From: an uncultured Erysipelotrichaceae bacterium
GTDB lineage: Bacteria > Bacillota_I > Bacilli_A > Erysipelotrichales > Erysipelotrichaceae
Reading direction: 5' to 3'
DNA: 6,049 bases
Assembly: GCA_905201565.1 (NCBI GenBank)
Contig: CAJKOS010000113.1
Span: 1 to 6,049, forward strand
Made by a program: the position numbers and the translations under genes. The notes beneath the pieces are model-generated. The model did not search any database, was not told where the DNA came from, and worked only from the letters and a program-made list of their open reading frames with translations. This document shows, piece by piece, positions 1 through 5,972 of this stretch. Numbering within the stretch: position 1 is the first letter of the stretch; each line of letters opens with the position of its first letter.

Positions 1-840
1 AATACAACAGAAAATAAGAAGTCACCACTGCAGTTTATCTTCGGTATCATACAGGGCACCCTGATTGGTGTGGGTGCTGTGTTGCCGGGGATTTCCGGTG
101 GTGTATTAGCCGTAATCTTTGGTATTTACAAACCGATTATGGAACTCATTTCCAATCCGCTCAAGAAGATCAAAACACTTGGACCACTGCTTTTGCCGGT
201 TATCATCGGTGTCGGTGTCGGCTTCCTAGGCGTTTCCAAAATCCTCGCTTTCTTCCTCGAACAGTATCCAAACCAGTCTGTGTGTCTGTTTATCGGTCTG
301 ATTGGCGGTATGTTACCATCTTTGTTCCGTGAAGCAGGTGAACAGGGCAGATCCAAGGCTTCCTGGGTATCCATGTTTGTGTGCATGGCAGTGATCTTTG
401 CTTTGTTAATCGGATTGAAGCTTTTCTCCATCACTGTACATGCCAACTTCTTCTGGTATCTGTTCTGTGGTTTCTGCCTTGCCCTGAGTGTTATTGCCCC
501 GGGTATGAGCTTCTCCACATTACTGATGCCGCTTGGCCTTTATACACCATTTATCGATGGTATTGGCAACCTCGACATGAGCATCCTCATCCCAGGTGGT
601 ATTGGTGCTCTTGTGACGGTCATCGTTCTTGCCCGTGCGGTCAATGCACTGTTTGATAACTACTATTCCATTGCCTTCCATGGCATCATCGGTATCGTCA
701 TTGCGGCTACTGTCATGATCATTCCATTTGGCAGTTTCAACAGTATGGGTTCGATCATCATCAACCTCATCTGCCTTGTGGTGGGTATTATATGTGCCCT
801 TGCGTTGGATAAGTTCAACAGTTCTGTAGAGGTGAAATGA
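1..840 (+). CDS. popT: DUF368 family membrane protein, putative polyprenyl-phosphate transporter (5' end outside window)
   Basis: The reading frame is open from the first base, so the gene starts upstream. The GTG at 70 lies inside the conserved family motif and is not the start. About 279 residues are visible, close to full length for the family. Counting codons from base 1, the N-terminal signature GVGAVLPGISGG...GIY covers codons 23-43. A related copy, APGMSFSTLLMPLGLY, covers codons 166-181, giving the two-repeat architecture of the family. Several hydrophobic stretches (around codons 61-87, 122-142, 150-168, 193-212 and 225-265) point to a multi-pass inner-membrane protein. Known: DUF368 (PopT) proteins, like some DedA proteins, have been shown to return undecaprenyl phosphate across the membrane for wall polymer synthesis. 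Inferred: the same role here. No neighbour in the window is a cell-wall gene, so family motifs are the only support. The family assignment is strong; the transport substrate is not proven. Confidence 0.85.
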   Translation, partial: NTTENKKSPLQFIFGIIQGTLIGVGAVLPGISGGVLAVIFGIYKPIMELISNPLKKIKTLGPLLLPVIIGVGVGFLGVSKILAFFLEQYPNQSVCLFIGLIGGMLPSLFREAGEQGRSKASWVSMFVCMAVIFALLIGLKLFSITVHANFFWYLFCGFCLALSVIAPGMSFSTLLMPLGLYTPFIDGIGNLDMSILIPGGIGALVTVIVLARAVNALFDNYYSIAFHGIIGIVIAATVMIIPFGSFNSMGSIIINLICLVVGIICALALDKFNSSVEVK

Positions 841-948
841 AAACAAGCCGGGTGACCGGCTTTTAAAATACCATAAACGCTGTCACGCGGTTGTATACGC
901 TCCCTCACAACTTATGGGACAATGTTTGACTAACCGTCATGACAGCGC
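841..948 (-). ncRNA. Candidate small structured RNA, minus strand, about 105 nt, unknown class
   Basis: Seen in the sequence: the minus-strand extended -10 TGCTATAAT (963 down to 955) predicts a start at about G948. The transcript would open directly with GCGCTGTCA. Positions 947-940 pair perfectly with 885-878 (8 bp). After an internal loop, 936-932 pair with 892-888 (CGGTT/AACCG, 5 bp plus a possible G-U). Inside lies a short hairpin, 919-916 with 904-901 (UCCC/GGGA). Its loop, GUUGU at 911-907, can pair with ACAAC at 894-890, allowing an H-type pseudoknot as an alternative to the inner stem. The transcript would run into the stem-loop at 862-845 and end in a U-rich stretch. No open frame with a ribosome binding site is seen. 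It does not show the SRP RNA tetraloop signature, tRNA geometry or T-box motifs. Function is unknown. The inverted repeat could instead be a DNA operator or repeat element. Confidence 0.4.
845..864. terminator. Intrinsic terminator after the DUF368 gene, possibly bidirectional
   Basis: A perfect 7-bp stem AAGCCGG (845-851) / CCGGCTT (856-862) closes a GTGA loop. That loop is GNRA type when read on the plus strand. A short T run follows (CTTTTAAAA), only 4 nt after the upstream stop codon. On the minus strand the same stem is followed by GTTTTCATTT, so it could also end a transcript coming from the right. The T tract is short in both directions, and the GNRA loop favours the plus strand. Confidence 0.75.
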
Positions 949-954
949 ATGGCT

Positions 955-963
955 ATTATAGCA
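955..963 (-). promoter_or_regulatory. Minus-strand extended -10 promoter for the candidate small RNA
   Basis: Plus-strand ATTATAGCA reads TGCTATAAT on the minus strand: a perfect -10 hexamer with the TGn extension. No good -35 hexamer is found at 16-18 bp, which extended -10 promoters can tolerate. The predicted start at about 948 coincides with the base of the inverted repeat. That agreement is the main reason to take it seriously. Confidence 0.45.
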
Positions 964-992
964 CTATATGGTTCCTTCTTTTGTCTGAAAGC

Positions 993-1001
993 TGATATAA
1001 T
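993..1001 (+). promoter_or_regulatory. Extended -10 promoter for the lipoprotein-glpK unit
   Basis: TGATATAAT is a perfect extended -10 element. The -35 region at the 17-bp spacing (TTCCTT, 973-978) is poor, so recognition would rest on the extended -10. The predicted start near 1008 gives a leader of about 23 nt containing the AGAAGGAG ribosome binding site. The upstream terminator separates this unit from the DUF368 gene. Confidence 0.65.
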
Positions 1002-1030
1002 CTTATTAACGGATAGTAGAAGGAGTTATC

Positions 1031-1783
1031 ATGAAAAAGACAATGAAATGTGCTTCCTCACTGCTTGTGGCTGTGATGATGCTTGCAGGATGCAGTGAAA
1101 AGGCACCAGAAACAGCAGCGGAGCTGATGGCAAGGGTGAAAGAGAAGAACTTTGACAATTATGCCCTTGTCCTTGACTATGGCTTTACCATTCCGGATGT
1201 AATGGAATTATCCCTGAACATGGATATGGTGACAGCTGGTGGTAATGCAAAAATGGATATGACCACATCGCTCAATGCGGCAGGACAAAAGGCTGATCTC
1301 GACATGGTCAGCTACAGTGAAGGTTCTACAGCCTATACCTATGTACCAGCACTAGACACTTGGACAAAGAGTGAAGGAGAAGAGATGTCTGCTGATTTTA
1401 TCAGCCTTGCACAGGATATGACAGATGTTGCGACAATGTCTGAGGAAGGTAACAGTTATCTTTTGACAATCCCGCTTTCTGAACTGATCGGATCAGCAGT
1501 GTTTGAAGACCTCCTTGGCATGGGTGGATCAGAAAGTCAGGATACCAGTGCTGTTGAAGATGCACTTTCCTCTCTTTTTGCTTCATCTGAGATGAAGATG
1601 ACCTATGACAAGAAGACATATGCACCACAATATATTGATTTCAATGTCAGTGCAGAAGGTGTGAGCTTTGATATGCATGGCGAATTCAGCGGCTATGGTG
1701 AAGTAGAAGAAGATGAGGTGGCAGTACCTGACGAAGCAAAGGCAGCTGTAGAGAGTACTGCACCAACAGGAGAACCGGCATGA
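1031..1783 (+). CDS. Secreted lipoprotein of unknown function, DUF6612-like
   Basis: The 250-residue product begins with a type II signal peptide: charged MKKTMK, a hydrophobic core (about residues 8-19), then the lipobox L-A-G-C with the lipidated cysteine at 21. This predicts a protein anchored on the outer face of the cytoplasmic membrane. The start is fixed by AGAAGGAG (1018-1025) 5 nt upstream of the ATG. The mature part alternates short polar and hydrophobic strands, with [12 protein letters not shown] (102-113), [13 protein letters not shown] (192-204) and a closing VPDEAK (232-237). This layout recalls Gram-positive LolA/LppX-like beta lipoproteins annotated as DUF6612; that match is from memory of the family pattern, not a search. 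The tail is acidic, then Ala/Pro/Thr-rich. Its stop overlaps the glpK start by ATGA, so the two are likely translationally coupled. Ligand or partner is unknown; binding of a hydrophobic ligand is speculation from the fold. Confidence 0.8.
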   Translation: MKKTMKCASSLLVAVMMLAGCSEKAPETAAELMARVKEKNFDNYALVLDYGFTIPDVMELSLNMDMVTAGGNAKMDMTTSLNAAGQKADLDMVSYSEGSTAYTYVPALDTWTKSEGEEMSADFISLAQDMTDVATMSEEGNSYLLTIPLSELIGSAVFEDLLGMGGSESQDTSAVEDALSSLFASSEMKMTYDKKTYAPQYIDFNVSAEGVSFDMHGEFSGYGEVEEDEVAVPDEAKAAVESTAPTGEPA

Positions 1784-3273
1784 AGAAGTACATCATGGCT
1801 ATCGATCAGGGAACGACCAGTTCCCGTGCCATCCTCTTTGATCATGATGGGAATGTCGTTGCCAGTGCCCAGAAGGAGTTTACCCAGATCTTCCGCAAAC
1901 CGGGATGGGTAGAACACGATGCTAATGAAATCTGGCTTTCGGTATTATCCTGTATGGCTTCCTGCATGCAGAAAAGCGGTGCTGATCCTCGTGATGTTGC
2001 AGGTATTGGTATCACAAACCAGAGAGAGACGACAGTTGTCTGGAATAAGGATACCGGACTTCCGGTATGCAATGCGATCGTCTGGCAATCGAGACAGACA
2101 GCTGATATCTGTGATGATCTCAAGGCTAAGGGCTATGAGGATCTGTTCAAAGCAAAGACCGGTCTTACCATCGATCCGTATTTTTCTGCAACTAAGATTC
2201 GATGGATACTCGACCATATTGAAAATGGGCAGCAGATGGCAGAAGAAGGGAAACTGTATGCTGGAACGATTGATTCCTGGCTGATCTATTGTCTTTCAGG
2301 CATGAAGGCACATGTGACGGATTATTCCAATGCTTCAAGAACCATGCTCTATAACATCTATGAACAGAAGTGGGATGAAGAGCTTTGTGCAATTCTCAAC
2401 ATACCGATGGGTATGCTGCCGGAAGTACGAGAAAATGCTGGTACATTTGCGATGACTGCACCATATCACTTCTTTGGCTGTGAGGTGCCGGTGTGTGGCG
2501 TTGCTGGTGATCAGCAGGCTGCTTTGTTTGGACAAGGCTGTTTTAAAAAGGGGGATGTCAAGAACACCTATGGTACAGGCTGCTTCCTTTTGATGAATAC
2601 GGGAACTGCTCCAGAGCATTCTGAAAATGGACTGGTGACAACCATTGCCTGGGGATTGGATGGCAAGGTGTATTATGCCCTTGAGGGTTCCATCTTTGTG
2701 GCAGGCAGTGCCATCCAGTGGCTGCGCGATGAGATGAAGTTCTTTGCATCTTCTGCCCAAAGTGAAGAGATGGCAAAACACGCCGCAAAGGATTGTGGTG
2801 TGATTGTTGTACCGGCTTTTACGGGACTAGGTGCACCATATTGGGATGACAGATGCCGTGGAGCAATATTTGGAATTACCCGTGGTACATCGAGGGAAGA
2901 TATCACAAAGGCAACCCTGGATTCCCTTTGCTATCAGACACGTGATGTACTAGAGGCGATGGAACATGACGCAAAGACAAAGATCCATGTATTGAAGGTA
3001 GATGGTGGAGCAAGTGCCAATAACTACCTCATGCAATTCCAGAGTGACCTATTACAATGTACGATTCATCGTCCTGAGATCCTTGAAACGACTGCCCTTG
3101 GTGCGGCAAGGCTTGCCGGACTTGGATGCGGATTCTGGACAATGGAAGATTTTGTGGATGATGGTATGGGGCATAGTGTCTATAAACCGCACATGGAGGA
3201 AACTGAGGCGGACCATCTTTATGCAAGATGGCAGAAGGCTGTGGAAGCAGCCCGCATGTTTCCGGTAGAATGA
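1780..3273 (+). CDS. glpK: Glycerol kinase
   Basis: Cytoplasmic enzyme that phosphorylates glycerol with ATP to sn-glycerol 3-phosphate, entering glycolysis and phospholipid synthesis. At 497 residues it matches the usual family length. The N-terminal phosphate-binding motif is [11 protein letters not shown] (7-17). QRE (81-83), Y134 and D244 occupy the glycerol-contact positions known from the E. coli enzyme. Both FGGY kinase signatures are present: [13 protein letters not shown] (134-146) and GAIFGITRG...ATLD (361-381). The ATP-side loop is [12 protein letters not shown] (408-419). H230 in YHFFG is the histidine that HPr phosphorylates to activate GlpK in Gram-positive bacteria, so PTS-linked control is likely. 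The start is supported by AGGAG (1768-1772), 7 nt upstream, inside the end of the lipoprotein gene. No glpF, glpD or glpO lies next to it. The identification is secure. Confidence 0.97.
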   Translation: MKKYIMAIDQGTTSSRAILFDHDGNVVASAQKEFTQIFRKPGWVEHDANEIWLSVLSCMASCMQKSGADPRDVAGIGITNQRETTVVWNKDTGLPVCNAIVWQSRQTADICDDLKAKGYEDLFKAKTGLTIDPYFSATKIRWILDHIENGQQMAEEGKLYAGTIDSWLIYCLSGMKAHVTDYSNASRTMLYNIYEQKWDEELCAILNIPMGMLPEVRENAGTFAMTAPYHFFGCEVPVCGVAGDQQAALFGQGCFKKGDVKNTYGTGCFLLMNTGTAPEHSENGLVTTIAWGLDGKVYYALEGSIFVAGSAIQWLRDEMKFFASSAQSEEMAKHAAKDCGVIVVPAFTGLGAPYWDDRCRGAIFGITRGTSREDITKATLDSLCYQTRDVLEAMEHDAKTKIHVLKVDGGASANNYLMQFQSDLLQCTIHRPEILETTALGAARLAGLGCGFWTMEDFVDDGMGHSVYKPHMEETEADHLYARWQKAVEAARMFPVE

Positions 3274-3279
3274 TGTTGA

Positions 3280-3301
3280 AAAGGGCTTGAAAGAGCGTTT
3301 T
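3280..3301 (+). terminator. Weak candidate terminator after glpK
   Basis: GCTT (3285-3288), a GAAA tetraloop and GAGC (3293-3296) make a 4-bp stem with one wobble pair. A few A-T pairs flank it, and TTTTATTT follows. It lies just after the glpK stop but overlaps the -35 element of the next promoter. The stem is short, so it may be only a weak terminator or chance. Confidence 0.25.
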
Positions 3302-3315
3302 ATTTGCGGTATTAT
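3287..3315 (+). promoter_or_regulatory. Sigma-A type promoter of the rimP-nusA operon
   Basis: TTGAAA (3287-3292) and TATTAT (3310-3315) each match consensus at 5 of 6 positions and are exactly 17 bp apart. The predicted start near 3322 lies about 48 nt ahead of the rimP start codon. The promoter starts only 14 nt after the glpK stop and would let the housekeeping operon be expressed independently of glpK. Confidence 0.75.
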
Positions 3316-3327
3316 CAATGCGGAAAC

Positions 3328-3349
3328 AAGGAGTGCGAGAGCACTCCTT
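3328..3349 (+). promoter_or_regulatory. rimP leader hairpin: attenuator, terminator or 5'-stabilising stem-loop
   Basis: A perfect 9-bp stem AAGGAGTGC (3328-3336) / GCACTCCTT (3341-3349) is capped by a GAGA (GNRA) tetraloop. It starts about 6 nt after the predicted transcription start. The following sequence, CATTATTGTT, is T-rich but interrupted, so termination would be partial. It could end glpK read-through, attenuate the operon, or protect the mRNA 5' end. The ribosome binding site lies outside the stem, although the stem itself contains a sequestered AAGGAG. Confidence 0.65.
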
Positions 3350-3361
3350 CATTATTGTTAC

Positions 3362-3366
3362 GGAGG
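3362..3366 (+). promoter_or_regulatory. rimP: Ribosome binding site that fixes the rimP start
   Basis: GGAGG lies only 3 nt before the ATG at 3370, shorter than usual but strong. It supports this ATG over the in-frame TTG 66 bases upstream, which sits in the -35/-10 spacer, ahead of the predicted transcription start. Confidence 0.7.
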
Positions 3367-3369
3367 AAT

Positions 3370-3831
3370 ATGGAATTTACACAAAAACTGGAAGAGATGC
3401 TGAGACAGCCTGTGGAAGAAGCAGGTGTGAAGCTGTATGAAGTTGTCTGGCATGCCCATGACCATACGCTTGAGGTTTCCATTCTCAAGCCGGATGGAAC
3501 GATTGATCTCGATACCTGTGCACTTGTATCTGACAAAATCAGTGAAGTGCTGGACAGGGAAGATCCAATTGATTGCGAATATACACTGGATGTATGCAGT
3601 CCTGGTGCAGAACGTGAGATCAAAGATCTTGATGAACTGGATCAGATGACAAATGCCTATGTCTATGTGCGATTCAAAGAACCTGTGAAAAATCTCAATG
3701 ATGTGACAGGTGAAATCGTATCCGTTGCGGATGGTGTAATTGAAATTTCTTATCGTGACAAGGCTGCTGTACGCAAAGTCCAGTTCGAAAAAGACAATAT
3801 TCAATTTATCCGCATGGCGGTCAGAATTTAA
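3370..3831 (+). CDS. rimP: Ribosome maturation factor RimP
   Basis: Cytoplasmic factor required for assembly of the 30S ribosomal subunit. From the chosen ATG the protein has 153 residues, close to the roughly 155 usual in Bacillota. The N-terminal half shows the RimP pattern: an initial helix (MEFTQKLEEMLRQPVEEAG), LYEVVW...LEVSILKPDG (22-43), and the family hallmark EYTLDVCSPGAEREI (70-84) with the conserved SPG. The C-terminal half (about 90-153) has the small beta-barrel pattern TGEIVSVADGVIEI. It is the first gene of the rimP-nusA-ylxR-infB operon. Its TAA stop overlaps the ribosome binding site of nusA (AAGGAG, 3830-3835), which favours coupled translation. Confidence 0.93.
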   Translation: MEFTQKLEEMLRQPVEEAGVKLYEVVWHAHDHTLEVSILKPDGTIDLDTCALVSDKISEVLDREDPIDCEYTLDVCSPGAEREIKDLDELDQMTNAYVYVRFKEPVKNLNDVTGEIVSVADGVIEISYRDKAAVRKVQFEKDNIQFIRMAVRI

Positions 3832-3842
3832 GGAGAAGAAAC

Positions 3843-5648
3843 ATGGAACTCAAATACAAGGATATGATCAGGGCACTTGGTTCAATTGAAGAGGAACATA
3901 ACATCTCCCAGGAGATTGTTACGGATGCTCTTTGTGAAGCACTTGCAAAAGCATACAAGAAGGAAGCAGAACTGCAGGACATCGATGTCTATGCAAAGGT
4001 CAACACAAAGACAAAGACCATCGATCTGTTTCAGAACTACAAGGTTGTGGAAGAAGTGGAAGATGATGAACTTGAGATTTCTCTTGCGGACGCAAAACAG
4101 CTTGATCCAAATGCGGAAATCGATGGTATCGTCAGCCGTCAGATCGAAATGCCTTCTTTCTCGAGAGCCTCAGCCACACTGACAAGAAATGTCATGAGAC
4201 AGAAGATCAGGGAAGCAGAGAAGGTTGCGGTCTATAACGAATATATCGATCAGCTCCACGAGATGGTTCTTGGTGTGGTGGAATCGGTCAAGGATAAGTT
4301 CACCCTTGTCAACATCGGCAGAACCACTGCCGTGATGCCACGCTTCCAGGAAATCCCACAGGAAAGACTTGTGGAAGGACAGCAGCTGCGTGTTGTCATC
4401 ACCAATGTATCCAAGGATACAAAGGGTTCCCAGGTAACGGTTTCCCGTGCAGATCCGATGCTTGTCAGACGCCTTTTTGAAAAGGAAGTGCCGGAAATCT
4501 ACAACGGTGTAGTCGAAATCAAAGCCATTGCCCGTGATGCTGGTGACAGAACTAAGATGGCTGTTGTCAGCCACAATCCGGATGTTGATCCGATTGGTGC
4601 CTGCATCGGTCCTCGTGGTCAGCGCGTACAGGAAATCATCAATGAACTCAAGGGTGAAAAGATTGATATCTTCCAGTGGTCTGATGATATTACCGAGCTT
4701 GTGCGCAATGCTCTTTCTCCTGCTGAGATTGAAGCAGTGCTGCCAGGTCATGATGAAAGAAGCCTTGTGGTAGTAGTCGATCCGGATCAGCTGTCACTTG
4801 CTATTGGAAAGCGCGGCAAGAATGCAAGACTTGCTGTCAAGCTCACCGATCGCAAGATCGATATCAAGACACGTGCGGAACTCGAAGAAGCCGGTTACGA
4901 TTATGAGGAAATGCTCAAGGAAGCAGAGATCCGCAAGGAAGCATATCGCAAGGAAGCTGCCCAGCGTGAAATTGAACGCATGGAAGCAGAAGCCAGGGCT
5001 GCTGAAGAAAAGCGCCTTGCCCAGTTACAGGCTCTTGAAGAAAAGAAGTCCGGTGACATGGAAGTAGAGATGGAAGAAGATGGCTTCATTCCAGAAGAAA
5101 TGCAGGAAGCTGTTTCGGAAAAGATCATCACCGATATGGCGATGGAAGCAGCTGAGGAAAAAGCTGATGAAGAACAGCCTGCAGAAGAAACGGTTGAAGA
5201 AGTACAGGAAGAAGTTGTTGAAGAAACACCTGTAGAAGATGAAGAAACAACAGAAGACGACGATAGTGCGGAAACAGAGACAGAGTCTCTTGAGGGGGAG
5301 AAGAAGACACCTGTGAAACACAGACATGCGGACCTGGAGTCCATGGCGGAAAAGAACACATACGTTTCCAAATTTGAAAAGCTGACAGACACAACACGTC
5401 CAAAGCAGGAAAAGAGCAGAAAGAAGAAGAGAAAGACAGATTCTGACGACAATTACAAGGTTGATAACAAGGAACTGGAAAGAATTGTCAAGGAAAGACT
5501 TGCTGCGACAGAAAAGAAGCCTCTGTATACAGAAGAGGAACTGGAAGAAATTGAAGCAGAAAGAAGAAGAGAAGAAGAGCGTGAACTCGGTATCGATGAT
5601 GATTACGATGACGAGTATGACGACTACTATGAAGATGAGGATCAGTAA
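3843..5648 (+). CDS. nusA: Transcription termination/antitermination factor NusA with a long charged C-terminal extension
   Basis: NusA binds RNA polymerase and nascent RNA, modulating pausing, intrinsic termination and antitermination. Domains in order: RNAP-binding N-terminal domain (about 1-130, with SISQEIV-type helix at 21-40 and TRNVMRQKIREAE at 114-126), S1 domain (about 137-201), KH1 (about 203-275, with GPRG at 256-259) and KH2 (about 280-345, with GKRG at 322-325). This core matches the Bacillus-type protein of roughly 370 residues. About 250 extra residues follow: a charged helical stretch rich in E, K, A and R (350-405), a strongly acidic segment (407-487), a basic patch (486-532 with KSRKKKRK), another helix (540-583) and a Asp/Tyr/Glu tail (585-601). 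The extension is not the E. coli acidic-repeat pair by eye. The start is fixed by AAGGAG 7 nt upstream; the stop overlaps the ylxR start by one base. Confidence 0.95.
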   Translation: MELKYKDMIRALGSIEEEHNISQEIVTDALCEALAKAYKKEAELQDIDVYAKVNTKTKTIDLFQNYKVVEEVEDDELEISLADAKQLDPNAEIDGIVSRQIEMPSFSRASATLTRNVMRQKIREAEKVAVYNEYIDQLHEMVLGVVESVKDKFTLVNIGRTTAVMPRFQEIPQERLVEGQQLRVVITNVSKDTKGSQVTVSRADPMLVRRLFEKEVPEIYNGVVEIKAIARDAGDRTKMAVVSHNPDVDPIGACIGPRGQRVQEIINELKGEKIDIFQWSDDITELVRNALSPAEIEAVLPGHDERSLVVVVDPDQLSLAIGKRGKNARLAVKLTDRKIDIKTRAELEEAGYDYEEMLKEAEIRKEAYRKEAAQREIERMEAEARAAEEKRLAQLQALEEKKSGDMEVEMEEDGFIPEEMQEAVSEKIITDMAMEAAEEKADEEQPAEETVEEVQEEVVEETPVEDEETTEDDDSAETETESLEGEKKTPVKHRHADLESMAEKNTYVSKFEKLTDTTRPKQEKSRKKKRKTDSDDNYKVDNKELERIVKERLAATEKKPLYTEEELEEIEAERRREEERELGIDDDYDDEYDDYYEDEDQ

Positions 5649-5902
5649 TGGCTAAAAAGATTCCGATGCGCAGATGTGTTGCTACATTTGAATCTCTTCC
5701 GAAGAAGGATTTGTTGCGCATTGTGCGCACACCTGAGGGAGAATTGAAAGTTGATCCGACAGGACGTGCAAACGGTCATGGAGCGTATCTGAAAAAGGAT
5801 GTGGAAGCAGTGGAACTGGCAAAGAAAAAGGGGTCTTTGAAAAGGGCGCTGGAAACGGACATCCCGGATGAGTTCTATGAAGAAATCAAAAAATATATCT
5901 GA
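5648..5902 (+). CDS. ylxR: YlxR family (DUF448) RNA-binding/regulatory protein
   Basis: Small basic cytoplasmic protein of 84 residues, always found between nusA and infB in this operon type. The family pattern is clear: PMRRCVA near the start (6-12), KKDLLRIVRTPEG (19-31), VDPTGRANG (35-43), then the GxGAYL motif and a lysine-rich helix. Family members have been proposed to bind RNA, and in Bacillus to affect transcription and RNase P; these roles are not visible here. In the usually invariant GRGAY motif the arginine is replaced by histidine (GHGAY, 43-47). The ATG shares its A with the nusA TAA stop, and GAGG (5637-5640) inside nusA serves as ribosome binding site 7 nt upstream. Confidence 0.93.
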   Translation: MAKKIPMRRCVATFESLPKKDLLRIVRTPEGELKVDPTGRANGHGAYLKKDVEAVELAKKKGSLKRALETDIPDEFYEEIKKYI

Positions 5903-5960
5903 TTTTTGGAAACAGAAAGAAGGGGTTATATTTTAAGAAATTCGTTGCTGTTGAAGAGAT

Positions 5961-5967
5961 AAGGAGG
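5961..5967 (+). promoter_or_regulatory. infB: Ribosome binding site of infB
   Basis: AAGGAGG, a near-perfect complement to the 16S 3' end, sits 5 nt before ATG 5973 and marks the start of the gene cut by the window edge. Confidence 0.85.
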
Positions 5968-5972
5968 TTTTT

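Noticed and set aside
70..72. GTG as start codon of the DUF368 gene
   Set aside because: The same frame is open back to base 1 and encodes family-like sequence ahead of it; GTG falls inside the conserved signature, so the true start is outside the window.
878..947. Inverted repeat as transposon ends or a CRISPR-like repeat
   Set aside because: No transposase, no target-site duplication, and a single copy in the window with no spacing regularity.
926..959. Plus-strand promoter TTGACT (926-931) with TATTAT (954-959)
   Set aside because: The spacer would be 22 bp, too long for a normal sigma-A promoter; the TATTAT region is better explained as the minus-strand TATAAT.
914..961. 15-codon plus-strand ORF starting at ATG 914 in the popT-lipoprotein gap
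   Set aside because: No ribosome binding site, no promoter reaching it, and it lies within the inverted repeat.
1012..1030. GATA...TATC inverted repeat around the lipoprotein ribosome binding site
   Set aside because: Only 4 bp, too weak to propose sequestration.
3304..3369. Upstream TTG extension of rimP by 22 codons
   Set aside because: It covers the promoter -10 and the leader hairpin and has no ribosome binding site; the ATG at 3370 has GGAGG and gives the normal family length.
4170..4751. Minus-strand frame of 193 codons opposite the nusA S1 and KH domains
   Set aside because: The plus strand encodes well-conserved NusA domains here; the antisense frame has no recognisable features and no promoter was seen.
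4901..5452. Long minus-strand frame (183 codons) opposite the nusA tail
   Set aside because: Its serine/phenylalanine-rich product is the mirror of purine-rich GAA/GAG/AAG codons on the plus strand; no ribosome binding site or family resemblance.
5906..5934. Internal promoter for infB (TTGGAA, 17 bp, TATTTT)
   Set aside because: Each hexamer matches only 4 of 6 positions, common by chance in AT-rich intergenic sequence; infB is adequately served by the operon promoter.
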